DNA of 7,015 nt. Origin: an uncultured Oscillospiraceae bacterium (lineage in GTDB: Bacteria; Bacillota; Clostridia; Oscillospirales; Oscillospiraceae). A model generated the notes under the pieces. The model had not been told where the DNA came from and ran no database searches. It worked only from the letters and a program-made list of their open reading frames with translations. The stretch is from positions 1 through 7,015 of the forward strand of contig CAKTQP010000068.1 in the NCBI GenBank assembly GCA_934597165.1. The letters run 5' to 3'. Below are positions 1 to 5,683 of this stretch, one piece after another; the first letter of the stretch is position 1; each line of letters starts with the position of its first letter. Made by a program: the position numbers and the translations under genes.

Positions 1-712
1 CGGTGTCGTGGCTCTCGGTCTGATCCAGGCCGGCGTTCTGGCGTTCCTGGTTCCAGACCACGTGGAAGCAGCTGCCGCAGCGGACGCCCAGGGCGTTGGC
101 GGCCACAAAGAGAGCGGCGGATTCCATCTCACTGGCCAGCACCCCCAGCCGTTTCCACGCCTCCCACTTGGCCAGCAGCTCGTAGGAGACCGGCATCCGC
201 TCCGGGATGTGCTGTCCGTAGAAGGAGTCCTTGCACTGGACGACACCGGTGTGGTAGGACTTGCCCAGCTTTTGAGCGGCCTGTACCAGGGCGGTGGTCA
301 CCTGGAAATCGGACACGGCCGGGTACTCGATGGGGGCGTACTCCCGGCTGGCGCCCTCCATGCGGATGGCGCCGGTGGCGATGACCACGTCACCGGACTG
401 GACGTCGGTGCGGATGCCGCCGCAGGTGCCCACCCGCAGGAAGGTGGTCACCCCCAGCTGGGCCAGCTCCTCGATGGCGATGACGGCAGAGGGGCCGCCG
501 ATGCCGGTGGAGCAGACGGATACCGGCTGTCCCAGCAGAGTGCCAGTCCAGGTGCAGTACTCCCGGTTGGTCATCTGGTGAACCGGGTTGTCGAAGTGAG
601 CGGCGATGGCGGCGCACCGACCCGGGTCGCCGGGGAGCAGGCAGTACTTGCCGAGGGGGACGTCGCGGCCTAATTGGATGTGATATTGCAAAACCTGTTC
701 AGCGGGATTCAT
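1..712 (-). CDS. udp: Uridine phosphorylase, 3' end cut by window edge
   Basis: Cleaves uridine with phosphate to uracil and ribose-1-phosphate in cytoplasmic pyrimidine salvage. The minus strand gives 237 complete codons from ATG at 712. E. coli Udp has 253, so only about 15 C-terminal residues are missing. Seen: GDPGR at residues 28-32 and R93/T96 in the RVGT stretch, matching the phosphate-binding Gly26, Arg30, Arg91 and Thr94 of E. coli Udp; the family signature STGIGGPSAVIAIEEL at 68-83; FYGQ with a following PER (164-172), the likely uracil-binding Gln and Arg; and EMES at 195-198, which binds ribose. Start choice: AGGAGG (plus-strand 721-726) lies 8 nt before this ATG. An ATG at 719 sits one base from the Shine-Dalgarno and stops after six codons. 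It is transcribed away from the hydratase gene from its own promoter. Another nucleoside phosphorylase of the same fold is possible but less likely. Confidence 0.93.
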   Translation of the reverse strand, partial: MNPAEQVLQYHIQLGRDVPLGKYCLLPGDPGRCAAIAAHFDNPVHQMTNREYCTWTGTLLGQPVSVCSTGIGGPSAVIAIEELAQLGVTTFLRVGTCGGIRTDVQSGDVVIATGAIRMEGASREYAPIEYPAVSDFQVTTALVQAAQKLGKSYHTGVVQCKDSFYGQHIPERMPVSYELLAKWEAWKRLGVLASEMESAALFVAANALGVRCGSCFHVVWNQERQNAGLDQTESHDT

Positions 713-748
713 AAATCATGCCTCCTGATGATGTTGTTGTCTTGGTTC

Positions 749-777
749 ATTATACAAGCCTTAGGTGAAAAGCGCAA
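749..777 (-). promoter_or_regulatory. Sigma-A type promoter of udp
   Basis: Read on the minus strand, TTGCGC (777-772) is followed by a 17-base spacer and a perfect TATAAT (754-749). The predicted start of transcription is near 742, giving a leader of about 30 bases that contains AGGAGG and leads to the udp ATG. Spacing and position are ideal. The -35 box matches the consensus in four of six bases. Confidence 0.75.
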
Positions 778-921
778 CCGGAAACGCGTTCCCGAAAGTG
801 TGAGCAGTGGAGCTTGCAGCCTGGTGGATGCAAGCCCTTTATCGGGCGGGGCGCCGCCTGTAAAAACGGAGGGCGACGAGGGAGACCTTGCATGGGAGGT
901 GTTTTTTATACAGTCTGTGCC
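778..921. other. Divergent intergenic spacer with inverted repeats, no gene seen
   Basis: This stretch lies upstream of both divergent promoters, so neither predicted transcript includes it. It contains an inverted repeat GCTTGCA (812-818) / TGCAAGC (829-835) with a 10-base loop, and a GC-rich one, GGCGG (845-849) / CCGCC (854-858). The segment TGCAAG (829-834) can pair alternatively with CTTGCA at 887-892. A weak hairpin at about 886-902 is followed by TTTTTT (903-908), which could be a poor terminator for plus-strand transcription. I see no convincing coding frame. It may be an interspersed intergenic repeat or hold a small RNA; neither can be shown from one copy. Confidence 0.35.
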
Positions 922-955
922 TTGTTTGACACAGTAAAGCGTGCTATAATAAAGT
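922..955 (+). promoter_or_regulatory. Promoter of the aconitase-family hydratase gene
   Basis: TATAAT at 945-950 is preceded by TG (942-943), forming an extended -10 element. TTGTTT at 922-927 is a fair -35 box at 17 bases. A perfect TTGACA also occurs at 926-931, but it is only 13 bases from TATAAT. It could instead serve an overlapping promoter with TAAAGT at 950-955 (18-base spacer). The leader to the ATG at 986 would be about 25-30 bases. Confidence 0.7.
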
Positions 956-972
956 ACCATTTCATTTTGTTT

Positions 973-984
973 GGAGGAACCTCC
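973..984 (+). promoter_or_regulatory. Shine-Dalgarno inside a short palindrome
   Basis: GGAGG (973-977) is the ribosome binding site of the hydratase, 8 bases before ATG 986. This decides the start over a TTG at 971, which overlaps the Shine-Dalgarno itself. The sequence GGAGGAACCTCC is a perfect inverted repeat, so the site can pair with CCTCC in the spacer. Only a 4-bp stem with a 4-base loop is sterically reasonable, so any masking would be weak. Confidence 0.6.
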
Positions 985-985
985 T

Positions 986-3229
986 ATGTTACAGATCCTG
1001 CACCATCCTGCATACTATAAAGACGGCGCCTTCCTGCCAGCACCGGCAGAGGGGATGCCCACCCCGGCGGAGGCCAAGAAGGGCACCATGGCCTATGGCA
1101 TCCTGGAAAGCCACAACACCAGCGGCGACATGACCAACCTGAAGATCAAGTTCGACGCCATGGCCTCCCATGACATCACCTACGTGGGCATCATCCAGAC
1201 TGCCCGCGCCAGCGGCCTCCAGCAGTTCCCCCTGCCCTACGTCCTCACCAACTGCCACAACAGCCTCTGTGCCGTAGGCGGTACCATCAACGAGGACGAC
1301 CACGTGTTCGGCCTGTCCGCTGCCAAGAAGTACGGCGGCGAGTTCGTCCCCGCTCATCAGGCGGTCATCCACTCCTACATGAGAGAGCGCTACGCCGGCG
1401 GCGGCAAGATGCTCCTGGGGTCGGACAGCCACACCCGGTACGGCGCTTTCGGCACCATCGCCATGGGCGAGGGCGGCCCGGAGCTGGTGAAACAGCTGCT
1501 GAACAAGACCTATGACATCGCCTATCCCAAGGTCATCGCCATCTACCTCACCGGCGTACCCCGTCCCGGCGTAGGCCCCCAGGACGTGGCGCTGGCGCTC
1601 ATCGGCGCCACCTTCCCCAAGGGCATCGTGAAAAACTCCATCATGGAATTCTTCGGCCCCGGCGTGGCGGCTCTGTCCATGGACTACCGCTGCGGCATCG
1701 ACGTCATGACCACCGAGACCGCCTGTCTGTCCTCGGTCTGGTGTACCGATGAGACCACCAAGGCGTACATGACCACTCTGGGTCGTGGGGAAGAATATAA
1801 GGAACTGAACCCGGCGGAGGGCGCTTACTATGACGACGTGATCCTGGTGGATCTGTCCAAGGTGGAGCCTATGATCGCTCTGCCCTTCCACCCCTCCAAC
1901 GCCTTCACCATTGCAGACTTCAAGGCCAACATGATGGACATCCTCCACCAGGTGGACAAGGCCACCATCGAACAGTTCAAGCTGAAGGAAGCGCCGGAGT
2001 CTCTGACCAAGAAGGTGCGGGACGGCAAGTTCTATGTGGATCAGGCGGTCATCGCCGGCTGTTCCGGCGGCACCTATCAGAACCTGATGCGGGTCTCTGA
2101 GATTTTGTCCGGCCAGCGGCTGGGGGACGGCGCCCTGTGGCTGAGCTGCTACCCCGGTTCCATGCCCGCCTTCCTGGCCCTGTCCCGGAACGGTGCGCTG
2201 ACCACCCTGGCAGCTGCCGGTGCTTCCGTCCGCAGCTGCTTCTGTGGCCCCTGCTTCGGCGCGGGGGATGTGCCCGCCAACGGCGCTTTCTCCATCCGCC
2301 ACTCCACCCGGAACTTCCCCAACCGGGAGGGCAGCAAGCCGTCTGACGGCCAGCTGAGTTATGTGGCTCTGATGGACGCCCGTTCCATCGCCGCCACCGT
2401 CCTCAACGGTGGTGCGCTGACCGCGGCCACCGAACTGCCCAACGTGCCCGCTGACCCGGCCAACGAGCCTTACGAATACGACGACACCTCCTATCGCAGC
2501 CGGGTCTATTACGGTGTGGGCAAGCCCGACCCGGACGCCGAGCTGGTCTTTGGCCCCAACATCGCCGACTGGCCGGAACAGATTGCCATGCCGCAGGATC
2601 TGCTGCTGACTGCCGCCAGCGCCATCTACGATCCGGTGACCACCACCGACGAGCTGATCCCCTCCGGCGAGACTTCCAGCTATCGTTCCAACCCCTTGAA
2701 GCTGGCCGAGTTCACCCTGAGCCGGAAGGACCCGGCCTATGTGGGTCGTGCTAAGGCCATCCAGGCGGTGGAACAGAAGCGCCGTCAGGGCAACGTGGAT
2801 GCGGAAGTCACCGCTGCACTGGCCGGTCACGCTGCGGAGACCACCGGCCTGGGTTCCTTCGTCATGGCGCTGAAGCCCGGCGACGGCTCCGCCAGAGAGC
2901 AGGCCGCCAGCTGCCAGCGGGTGCTGGGTGGCTGCGCCAACCTGGCGGCGGAATATGCCACCAAGCGCTATCGCTCCAACGTGGTCAACTGGGGTATGCT
3001 GCCCTTCATCGTGGACGGCCTGGCCGACTACGACATCCAGCCCGGCGACCAGCTGTGGATCCCCGGCGTCCGCGCCCTGTTGGAAGGGGACGGGGAGACC
3101 ATCCAGGCCACCCTGCTCCAGAAGGGCAAGGAGACGGCCGTCACCCTCCAGCTGCCTGGCATGACCTGGGAGGAACGGGACATCGTGCTGGCTGGCTGCC
3201 TCATCAACTACTACAATACGGAAGACTGA
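986..3229 (+). CDS. Aconitase-superfamily hydratase, substrate unknown
   Basis: A cytoplasmic 747-residue protein of the aconitase/IPM-isomerase superfamily, close in length and motifs to the uncharacterised E. coli YbhJ group. Seen: the [4Fe-4S] ligands C359 (AGCSGG), C420 and C423 (CGPC), spaced exactly as C358/C421/C424 of mitochondrial aconitase; IHQ-like AHQ with H124 and GSDSHT at 145-150; RNFPNR at 442-447, matching RNFTGR with its two substrate arginines; TTDELIPSG at 553-561 in place of TTDHISPAG; and GDGSAREQAA at 632-641, matching GEGSSREHAA with the catalytic Ser (S635) and Arg (R637). The swivel domain is therefore C-terminal and fused. Because nearly all catalytic positions are kept, I infer an active hydratase/dehydratase, perhaps acting on citrate/isocitrate or a related acid. 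No partner gene is nearby. It has its own promoter and terminator. Confidence 0.88.
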   Translation: MLQILHHPAYYKDGAFLPAPAEGMPTPAEAKKGTMAYGILESHNTSGDMTNLKIKFDAMASHDITYVGIIQTARASGLQQFPLPYVLTNCHNSLCAVGGTINEDDHVFGLSAAKKYGGEFVPAHQAVIHSYMRERYAGGGKMLLGSDSHTRYGAFGTIAMGEGGPELVKQLLNKTYDIAYPKVIAIYLTGVPRPGVGPQDVALALIGATFPKGIVKNSIMEFFGPGVAALSMDYRCGIDVMTTETACLSSVWCTDETTKAYMTTLGRGEEYKELNPAEGAYYDDVILVDLSKVEPMIALPFHPSNAFTIADFKANMMDILHQVDKATIEQFKLKEAPESLTKKVRDGKFYVDQAVIAGCSGGTYQNLMRVSEILSGQRLGDGALWLSCYPGSMPAFLALSRNGALTTLAAAGASVRSCFCGPCFGAGDVPANGAFSIRHSTRNFPNREGSKPSDGQLSYVALMDARSIAATVLNGGALTAATELPNVPADPANEPYEYDDTSYRSRVYYGVGKPDPDAELVFGPNIADWPEQIAMPQDLLLTAASAIYDPVTTTDELIPSGETSSYRSNPLKLAEFTLSRKDPAYVGRAKAIQAVEQKRRQGNVDAEVTAALAGHAAETTGLGSFVMALKPGDGSAREQAASCQRVLGGCANLAAEYATKRYRSNVVNWGMLPFIVDGLADYDIQPGDQLWIPGVRALLEGDGETIQATLLQKGKETAVTLQLPGMTWEERDIVLAGCLINYYNTED

Positions 3230-3239
3230 CCTGAATCAG

Positions 3240-3272
3240 AACCGTCCACCGTTCTCGGTGGGCGGTTTTTTT
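3240..3272 (+). terminator. Intrinsic terminator after the hydratase gene
   Basis: A 12-bp stem (3240-3251 with 3256-3267, one T-G pair, loop TTCT) runs straight into a tract of seven T (3266-3272). It begins 11 bases after the hydratase stop codon. A textbook Rho-independent terminator. Confidence 0.93.
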
Positions 3273-3452
3273 GTCATAAAATGGTGCAGGAGTGGGTGCA
3301 AAGGGCGGGGAGAGGGAGAAAAAGTGGTCAAAAAAGGAAAATGACAGGGAAATTCACAGGGCGGAAGGGGAAAAGATGAATGGAGTTGTGCAAAATGGAG
3401 AAAAAGAAGGGCGAGAAGGCAAAAAATAAATCACGAAATTTGTGGTTCAGCA
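3273..3452. other. Purine-rich intergenic spacer, no gene seen
   Basis: Between the hydratase terminator and the transporter promoter, the plus strand is strikingly rich in A and G, mostly in runs such as GGGGAGAGGGAGAAAAAG (about 3307-3325). I see no credible start with a coding frame, no strong hairpin and no tandem repeat. It is also compositionally unlike the genes on either side. Confidence 0.5.
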
Positions 3453-3482
3453 TATGGAAATTTCCCGGCAAAATGATATAAT
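3453..3482 (+). promoter_or_regulatory. Promoter of the Na/Pi cotransporter gene
   Basis: TATAAT at 3477-3482 is preceded by TG at 3474-3475, an extended -10 element. The region 17-18 bases upstream (TATGGA/ATGGAA, 3453-3459) is a poor -35 box, so the extended -10 or an activator probably carries recognition. The expected transcript start is near 3489, giving a leader of about 54 bases. Confidence 0.65.
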
Positions 3483-3500
3483 AGATAGAGTTTTTGCCGG
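3465..3500. promoter_or_regulatory. Operator-like inverted repeat around the -10 box
   Basis: CCGGCAAAA (3465-3473) and TTTTGCCGG (3492-3500) are perfect 9-bp inverted arms, separated by 18 bases that contain the -10 box and the likely transcript start. Because the left arm lies upstream of the start, a transcript from this promoter would carry only the right arm. A DNA-level operator is therefore more likely than an RNA hairpin. The regulator is unknown. Confidence 0.5.
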
Positions 3501-3542
3501 ATAAAGAACGAAAAGCAAAAATCGTGAGAATAGGAGCATACT

Positions 3543-5192
3543 ATGTCTATATTGGATGTGTTCGCGCTGTTAGGCGGTGTGGGCTTGTTTTTGTATGGCA
3601 TGATGGAGATGTCCAGCGGGCTGAAGAACGCCGCCGGTGATAACCTCCGCATCATCCTGGAAAAAGCGACCCGCAACCGCGTCGTGTCCGTGTTGGTGGG
3701 CGTTTTGGTGACCATGATGATTCAAAGCTCGTCGGCCACCGACGTCATGGTCATCGGCTTCGTCAACTCCGGGCTGATGAATCTGTCCCAAGCGCTGGGG
3801 GTCATCATGGGTGCCAACATCGGCACCACGGTCACCGCTCAGCTGACCGCTTTTGATTTAGGCTCATACGCGCCGATGATCTTGTTCGTCGGTACGGTGA
3901 TGTATCTGTTCGTGAAAAAGGCGACCATCCAATACATTGGGGAAGTTGTCATGGGCTTTGGTATGCTGTTCGAGGGCATCACTCTGATGAAGCAAGCCAT
4001 CATCCCAATGTCTCAGACCGAGCAGTTCATCGCCCTGTTGGAGGGCTTGTCCAACCCGGCGGCGGCGCTGATCTTCGGCGTCCTCTTCACCGCCCTGGTG
4101 CAAAGCTCCTCCTCCTCCATCGCCATCTTCCAGGCCTTCGCTATCCAAGGCATCCTGGACTACCGCACCGTGGTCTACCTGGCCATCGGCGCTGCCATCG
4201 GTTCCGTCACCCCCAACCTGCTGGCCTCCCTGACCACCAACCGGGAGGGCAAGCGCAGCGCGGTGCTGAACCTGGTGTTCAACGTCATCCGAGCCATCAT
4301 CCTGACCACCCTCATCACCATCTTCCCCCAGATCCTGGACTTCATCCAGAGCCTGGCCCCCCACGACATCGGCCGCCAGATCGCCCACACCCACACCATT
4401 TTTGCCACCGTGGCTGTGCTCATCGAGCTGCCCATGTCCAATATGATCGTCAAGATCTCCCGCAAGATCATCCCCGTCCTGCCGGAAGAGCAGGAAAAGG
4501 ACGAGCGTTATCGCCTGGTCTACCTGTCCGGCCTGGAGAATATCCCGCCCGCCGTGGCGCTGAAGCAGGCGCAGATGGAGATCGCCCGCATGGGCAAATT
4601 CGCCGAGGAAAACCTGCAGATGGGCATCGACTGCGTCCTGCAGCGGGATGAGAGCAAGGTCAAGCCGGTCTTTGAGCTGGAGGCGGTGGTGGATTATCTG
4701 GATAGCCAGATCACCCAGGCGCTCATCAATATGCGCTACCACCACATGACCGACAAAGAGCTGAGCCGCCTGTCCCACATGATCCTGGCGGTGTCCGACA
4801 TTGAGCGCATCAGTGACCATGCGGAGAACCTGACCCAGTATATGATGCGGCTGAAGGAGCAGAAGATCGACCTGTCTCCGGAGGCGGAAAAGGATCTGAT
4901 CGAGATGTGCCAGGCCGTCATGGCCGCCACTCATATCTCCATGGAGGTGTTCGCCAACGACGACTTCGACCGCCTGCAGGAAGCGGAGTGGCTGGAGAAC
5001 GTGGTGGACGACCTGGAGGAACAGTGCGTGGACAAGCACATGGAACGCCTGCTCAACAACACCTGCAACCCGGTCTGCGGCGTGGTGTTCTCAGATATGG
5101 TCACCGACCTGGAACGGTGCGCGGACCATGCGGTGAATATCGCCTTTGCCTTGAGCGGGAAATCGGAAAAACACCATATCGTGAAGGATTGA
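3543..5192 (+). CDS. Na+/Pi cotransporter with C-terminal PhoU-like domain
   Basis: An inner-membrane NptA/YjbB-type carrier of 549 residues, expected to import phosphate with sodium (E. coli YjbB has been reported to export it). The N-terminal ~310 residues are hydrophobic and carry the two inverted-topology repeats of the family: QSSSAT at 61-66 with GANIGTT at 90-96, then QSSSSS at 187-192 with the divergent GAAIGSVTP at 216-224. HTHTIFA follows at 282-288. Residues ~335-540 are soluble and helical, with two PhoU signatures, DIERISDHAENL (419-430) and DLERCADHAVNI (522-533), which suggests phosphate-linked or metal-linked regulation in cis. AGGAG (3532-3536) lies 6 bases before the ATG. 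The gene has its own promoter and terminator and no pst or pho genes beside it. Family assignment is firm; transport direction and affinity are not visible. Confidence 0.93.
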   Translation: MSILDVFALLGGVGLFLYGMMEMSSGLKNAAGDNLRIILEKATRNRVVSVLVGVLVTMMIQSSSATDVMVIGFVNSGLMNLSQALGVIMGANIGTTVTAQLTAFDLGSYAPMILFVGTVMYLFVKKATIQYIGEVVMGFGMLFEGITLMKQAIIPMSQTEQFIALLEGLSNPAAALIFGVLFTALVQSSSSSIAIFQAFAIQGILDYRTVVYLAIGAAIGSVTPNLLASLTTNREGKRSAVLNLVFNVIRAIILTTLITIFPQILDFIQSLAPHDIGRQIAHTHTIFATVAVLIELPMSNMIVKISRKIIPVLPEEQEKDERYRLVYLSGLENIPPAVALKQAQMEIARMGKFAEENLQMGIDCVLQRDESKVKPVFELEAVVDYLDSQITQALINMRYHHMTDKELSRLSHMILAVSDIERISDHAENLTQYMMRLKEQKIDLSPEAEKDLIEMCQAVMAATHISMEVFANDDFDRLQEAEWLENVVDDLEEQCVDKHMERLLNNTCNPVCGVVFSDMVTDLERCADHAVNIAFALSGKSEKHHIVKD

Positions 5193-5199
5193 ATCTTGG

Positions 5200-5230
5200 A
5201 AAAGAGAGCCTGGGAAGGGCTCTCTTTTTT
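5200..5230 (+). terminator. Intrinsic terminator after the Na/Pi gene
   Basis: An 11-bp perfect stem (5200-5210 with 5218-5228, loop TGGGAAG) ends in a run of six T (5225-5230), starting 8 bases after the stop codon. Rho-independent terminator. Confidence 0.92.
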
Positions 5231-5260
5231 GCTGAAACGGACGTTGCAGAGAAAAACAAA

Positions 5261-5385
5261 ATCGCCGGGAGTCCGGCGTTCCGAGCATTTTGCGGAGCAA
5301 AATCTCGCCGCAGGGTCAATTCACTTGACCCGAGGAAGTGAAATCGGAAGGGTTCCCGCAAAATCTTTGATTTTGTGAGATAAAA
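5261..5385. repeat. 125-bp tandem repeat, unit 1 of 3
   Basis: First of three head-to-tail units with a period of exactly 125 bases. Each unit can fold into four hairpins at unit positions: 3-18 (CGCCGG, loop GAGT, CCGGCG); 22-47 (CGAG-C-ATTTTGC, loop GGA, GCAAAATCTCG, one bulged C); 53-71 (GGGTCAA, loop TTCAC, TTGACCC); and 94-120 (12-bp stem, loop TTT). Unit 1 differs from unit 2 at positions 20, 21, 97 and 118. The A at 118 leaves one mismatch in hairpin four. Because 125 is not a multiple of three, reading frames shift from unit to unit, so the repeat is not coding despite open frames crossing it. Confidence 0.95.
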
Positions 5386-5510
5386 ATCGCCGGGAGTCCG
5401 GCGTCTCGAGCATTTTGCGGAGCAAAATCTCGCCGCAGGGTCAATTCACTTGACCCGAGGAAGTGAAATCGGAAGGGTTCCTGCAAAATCTTTGATTTTG
5501 TGGGATAAAA
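5386..5510. repeat. 125-bp tandem repeat, unit 2 of 3
   Basis: Directly abuts unit 1 and has the same four hairpins. It differs from unit 3 at positions 97 and 98 plus the terminal bases. In hairpin four it has T-G and G-T wobble pairs at these positions, so pairing is kept. Confidence 0.95.
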
Positions 5511-5635
5511 ATCGCCGGGAGTCCGGCGTCTCGAGCATTTTGCGGAGCAAAATCTCGCCGCAGGGTCAATTCACTTGACCCGAGGAAGTGAAATCGGAAG
5601 GGTTCCCACAAAATCTTTGATTTTGTGGGATGCAT
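5511..5635. repeat. 125-bp tandem repeat, unit 3 of 3
   Basis: Last unit, identical to the others up to base 121 apart from positions 97/98 (and 20, 21 and 118 versus unit 1). Its final bases (TGCAT instead of TAAAA) depart from the repeat, so homology ends at 5631. Hairpin four is a perfect 12-bp stem here (TCCCACAAAATC / GATTTTGTGGGA). The array ends about 50 bases before the sigK start codon, exactly where the candidate sigK promoter starts. Confidence 0.93.
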
Positions 5636-5661
5636 AGGACAATTTCCCCCAGGAATATAGT
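5632..5661 (+). promoter_or_regulatory. Candidate sigma-E type promoter of sigK with SpoIIID-like box
   Basis: GCATAGG (5632-5638), a 15-base spacer and AATATAGT (5654-5661) resemble the sigma-E consensus (-35 KMATATT, -10 CATACANT) at about five of seven informative positions each. TAGGACAATT (5635-5644) fits the published Bacillus subtilis SpoIIID consensus WWRRACARNY at every position. In B. subtilis sigK is transcribed by sigma-E with SpoIIID, so the combination fits the gene. The predicted transcript start (~5668) leaves a very short leader, which is a weakness. No good sigma-A promoter is visible here. Confidence 0.4.
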
Positions 5662-5677
5662 TTCCACAAAGGGGGAA
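5644..5677 (+). promoter_or_regulatory. Inverted repeat that includes the sigK Shine-Dalgarno
   Basis: TTCCCCC (5644-5650) is the perfect complement of GGGGGAA (5671-5677), with 20 bases between. The right arm overlaps the sigK ribosome binding site (AAGGGGG, 5669-5675; 8 bases before ATG 5684). In a transcript starting upstream of 5644 the site could be masked. If transcription starts near 5668, the repeat would instead be a DNA element around the -10. Confidence 0.45.
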
Positions 5678-5683
5678 TCCAAT

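Noticed and set aside
8..673. A 221-codon open frame on the plus strand across udp
   Set aside because: The minus strand encodes an unmistakable uridine phosphorylase. The plus-strand product has no motif and no ribosome binding site.
699..719. Six-codon minus-strand upstream frame (ATG at 719) overlapping the udp start
   Set aside because: Its ATG is one base from AGGAGG, too close for initiation, whereas the udp ATG at 712 has an 8-base spacing. It is unlikely to be a functional leader peptide.
674..1020. Short open frames in the udp/hydratase intergenic region
   Set aside because: They overlap both promoters and the hydratase start, lack ribosome binding sites and show no family features.
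989..2830. A 613-codon open frame on the minus strand across the hydratase gene
   Set aside because: It is a by-product of GC-rich codon positions in the real plus-strand gene. Its product is low-complexity, rich in G, V, H and D, with no domain, and the plus-strand protein matches the aconitase superfamily throughout.
3864..5039. A 391-codon open frame on the minus strand across the transporter gene
   Set aside because: Rich in H, D, L, Q and V with no recognisable motif; it mirrors the codon pattern of the plus-strand carrier, which has clear family signatures.
4907..5341. A 144-codon plus-strand frame running past the end of the Na/Pi gene
   Set aside because: It is a shifted frame of the PhoU-like domain that reads through the terminator into the repeat, with no motif of its own.
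5261..5635. CRISPR array
   Set aside because: The units abut directly with no unique spacers, and the 125-base unit is far longer than a CRISPR repeat; no cas gene is present.
5231..5683. Insertion sequence or skin-type prophage element at sigK
   Set aside because: No transposase or recombinase gene, no terminal inverted repeats bounding the array, and sigK is unbroken.
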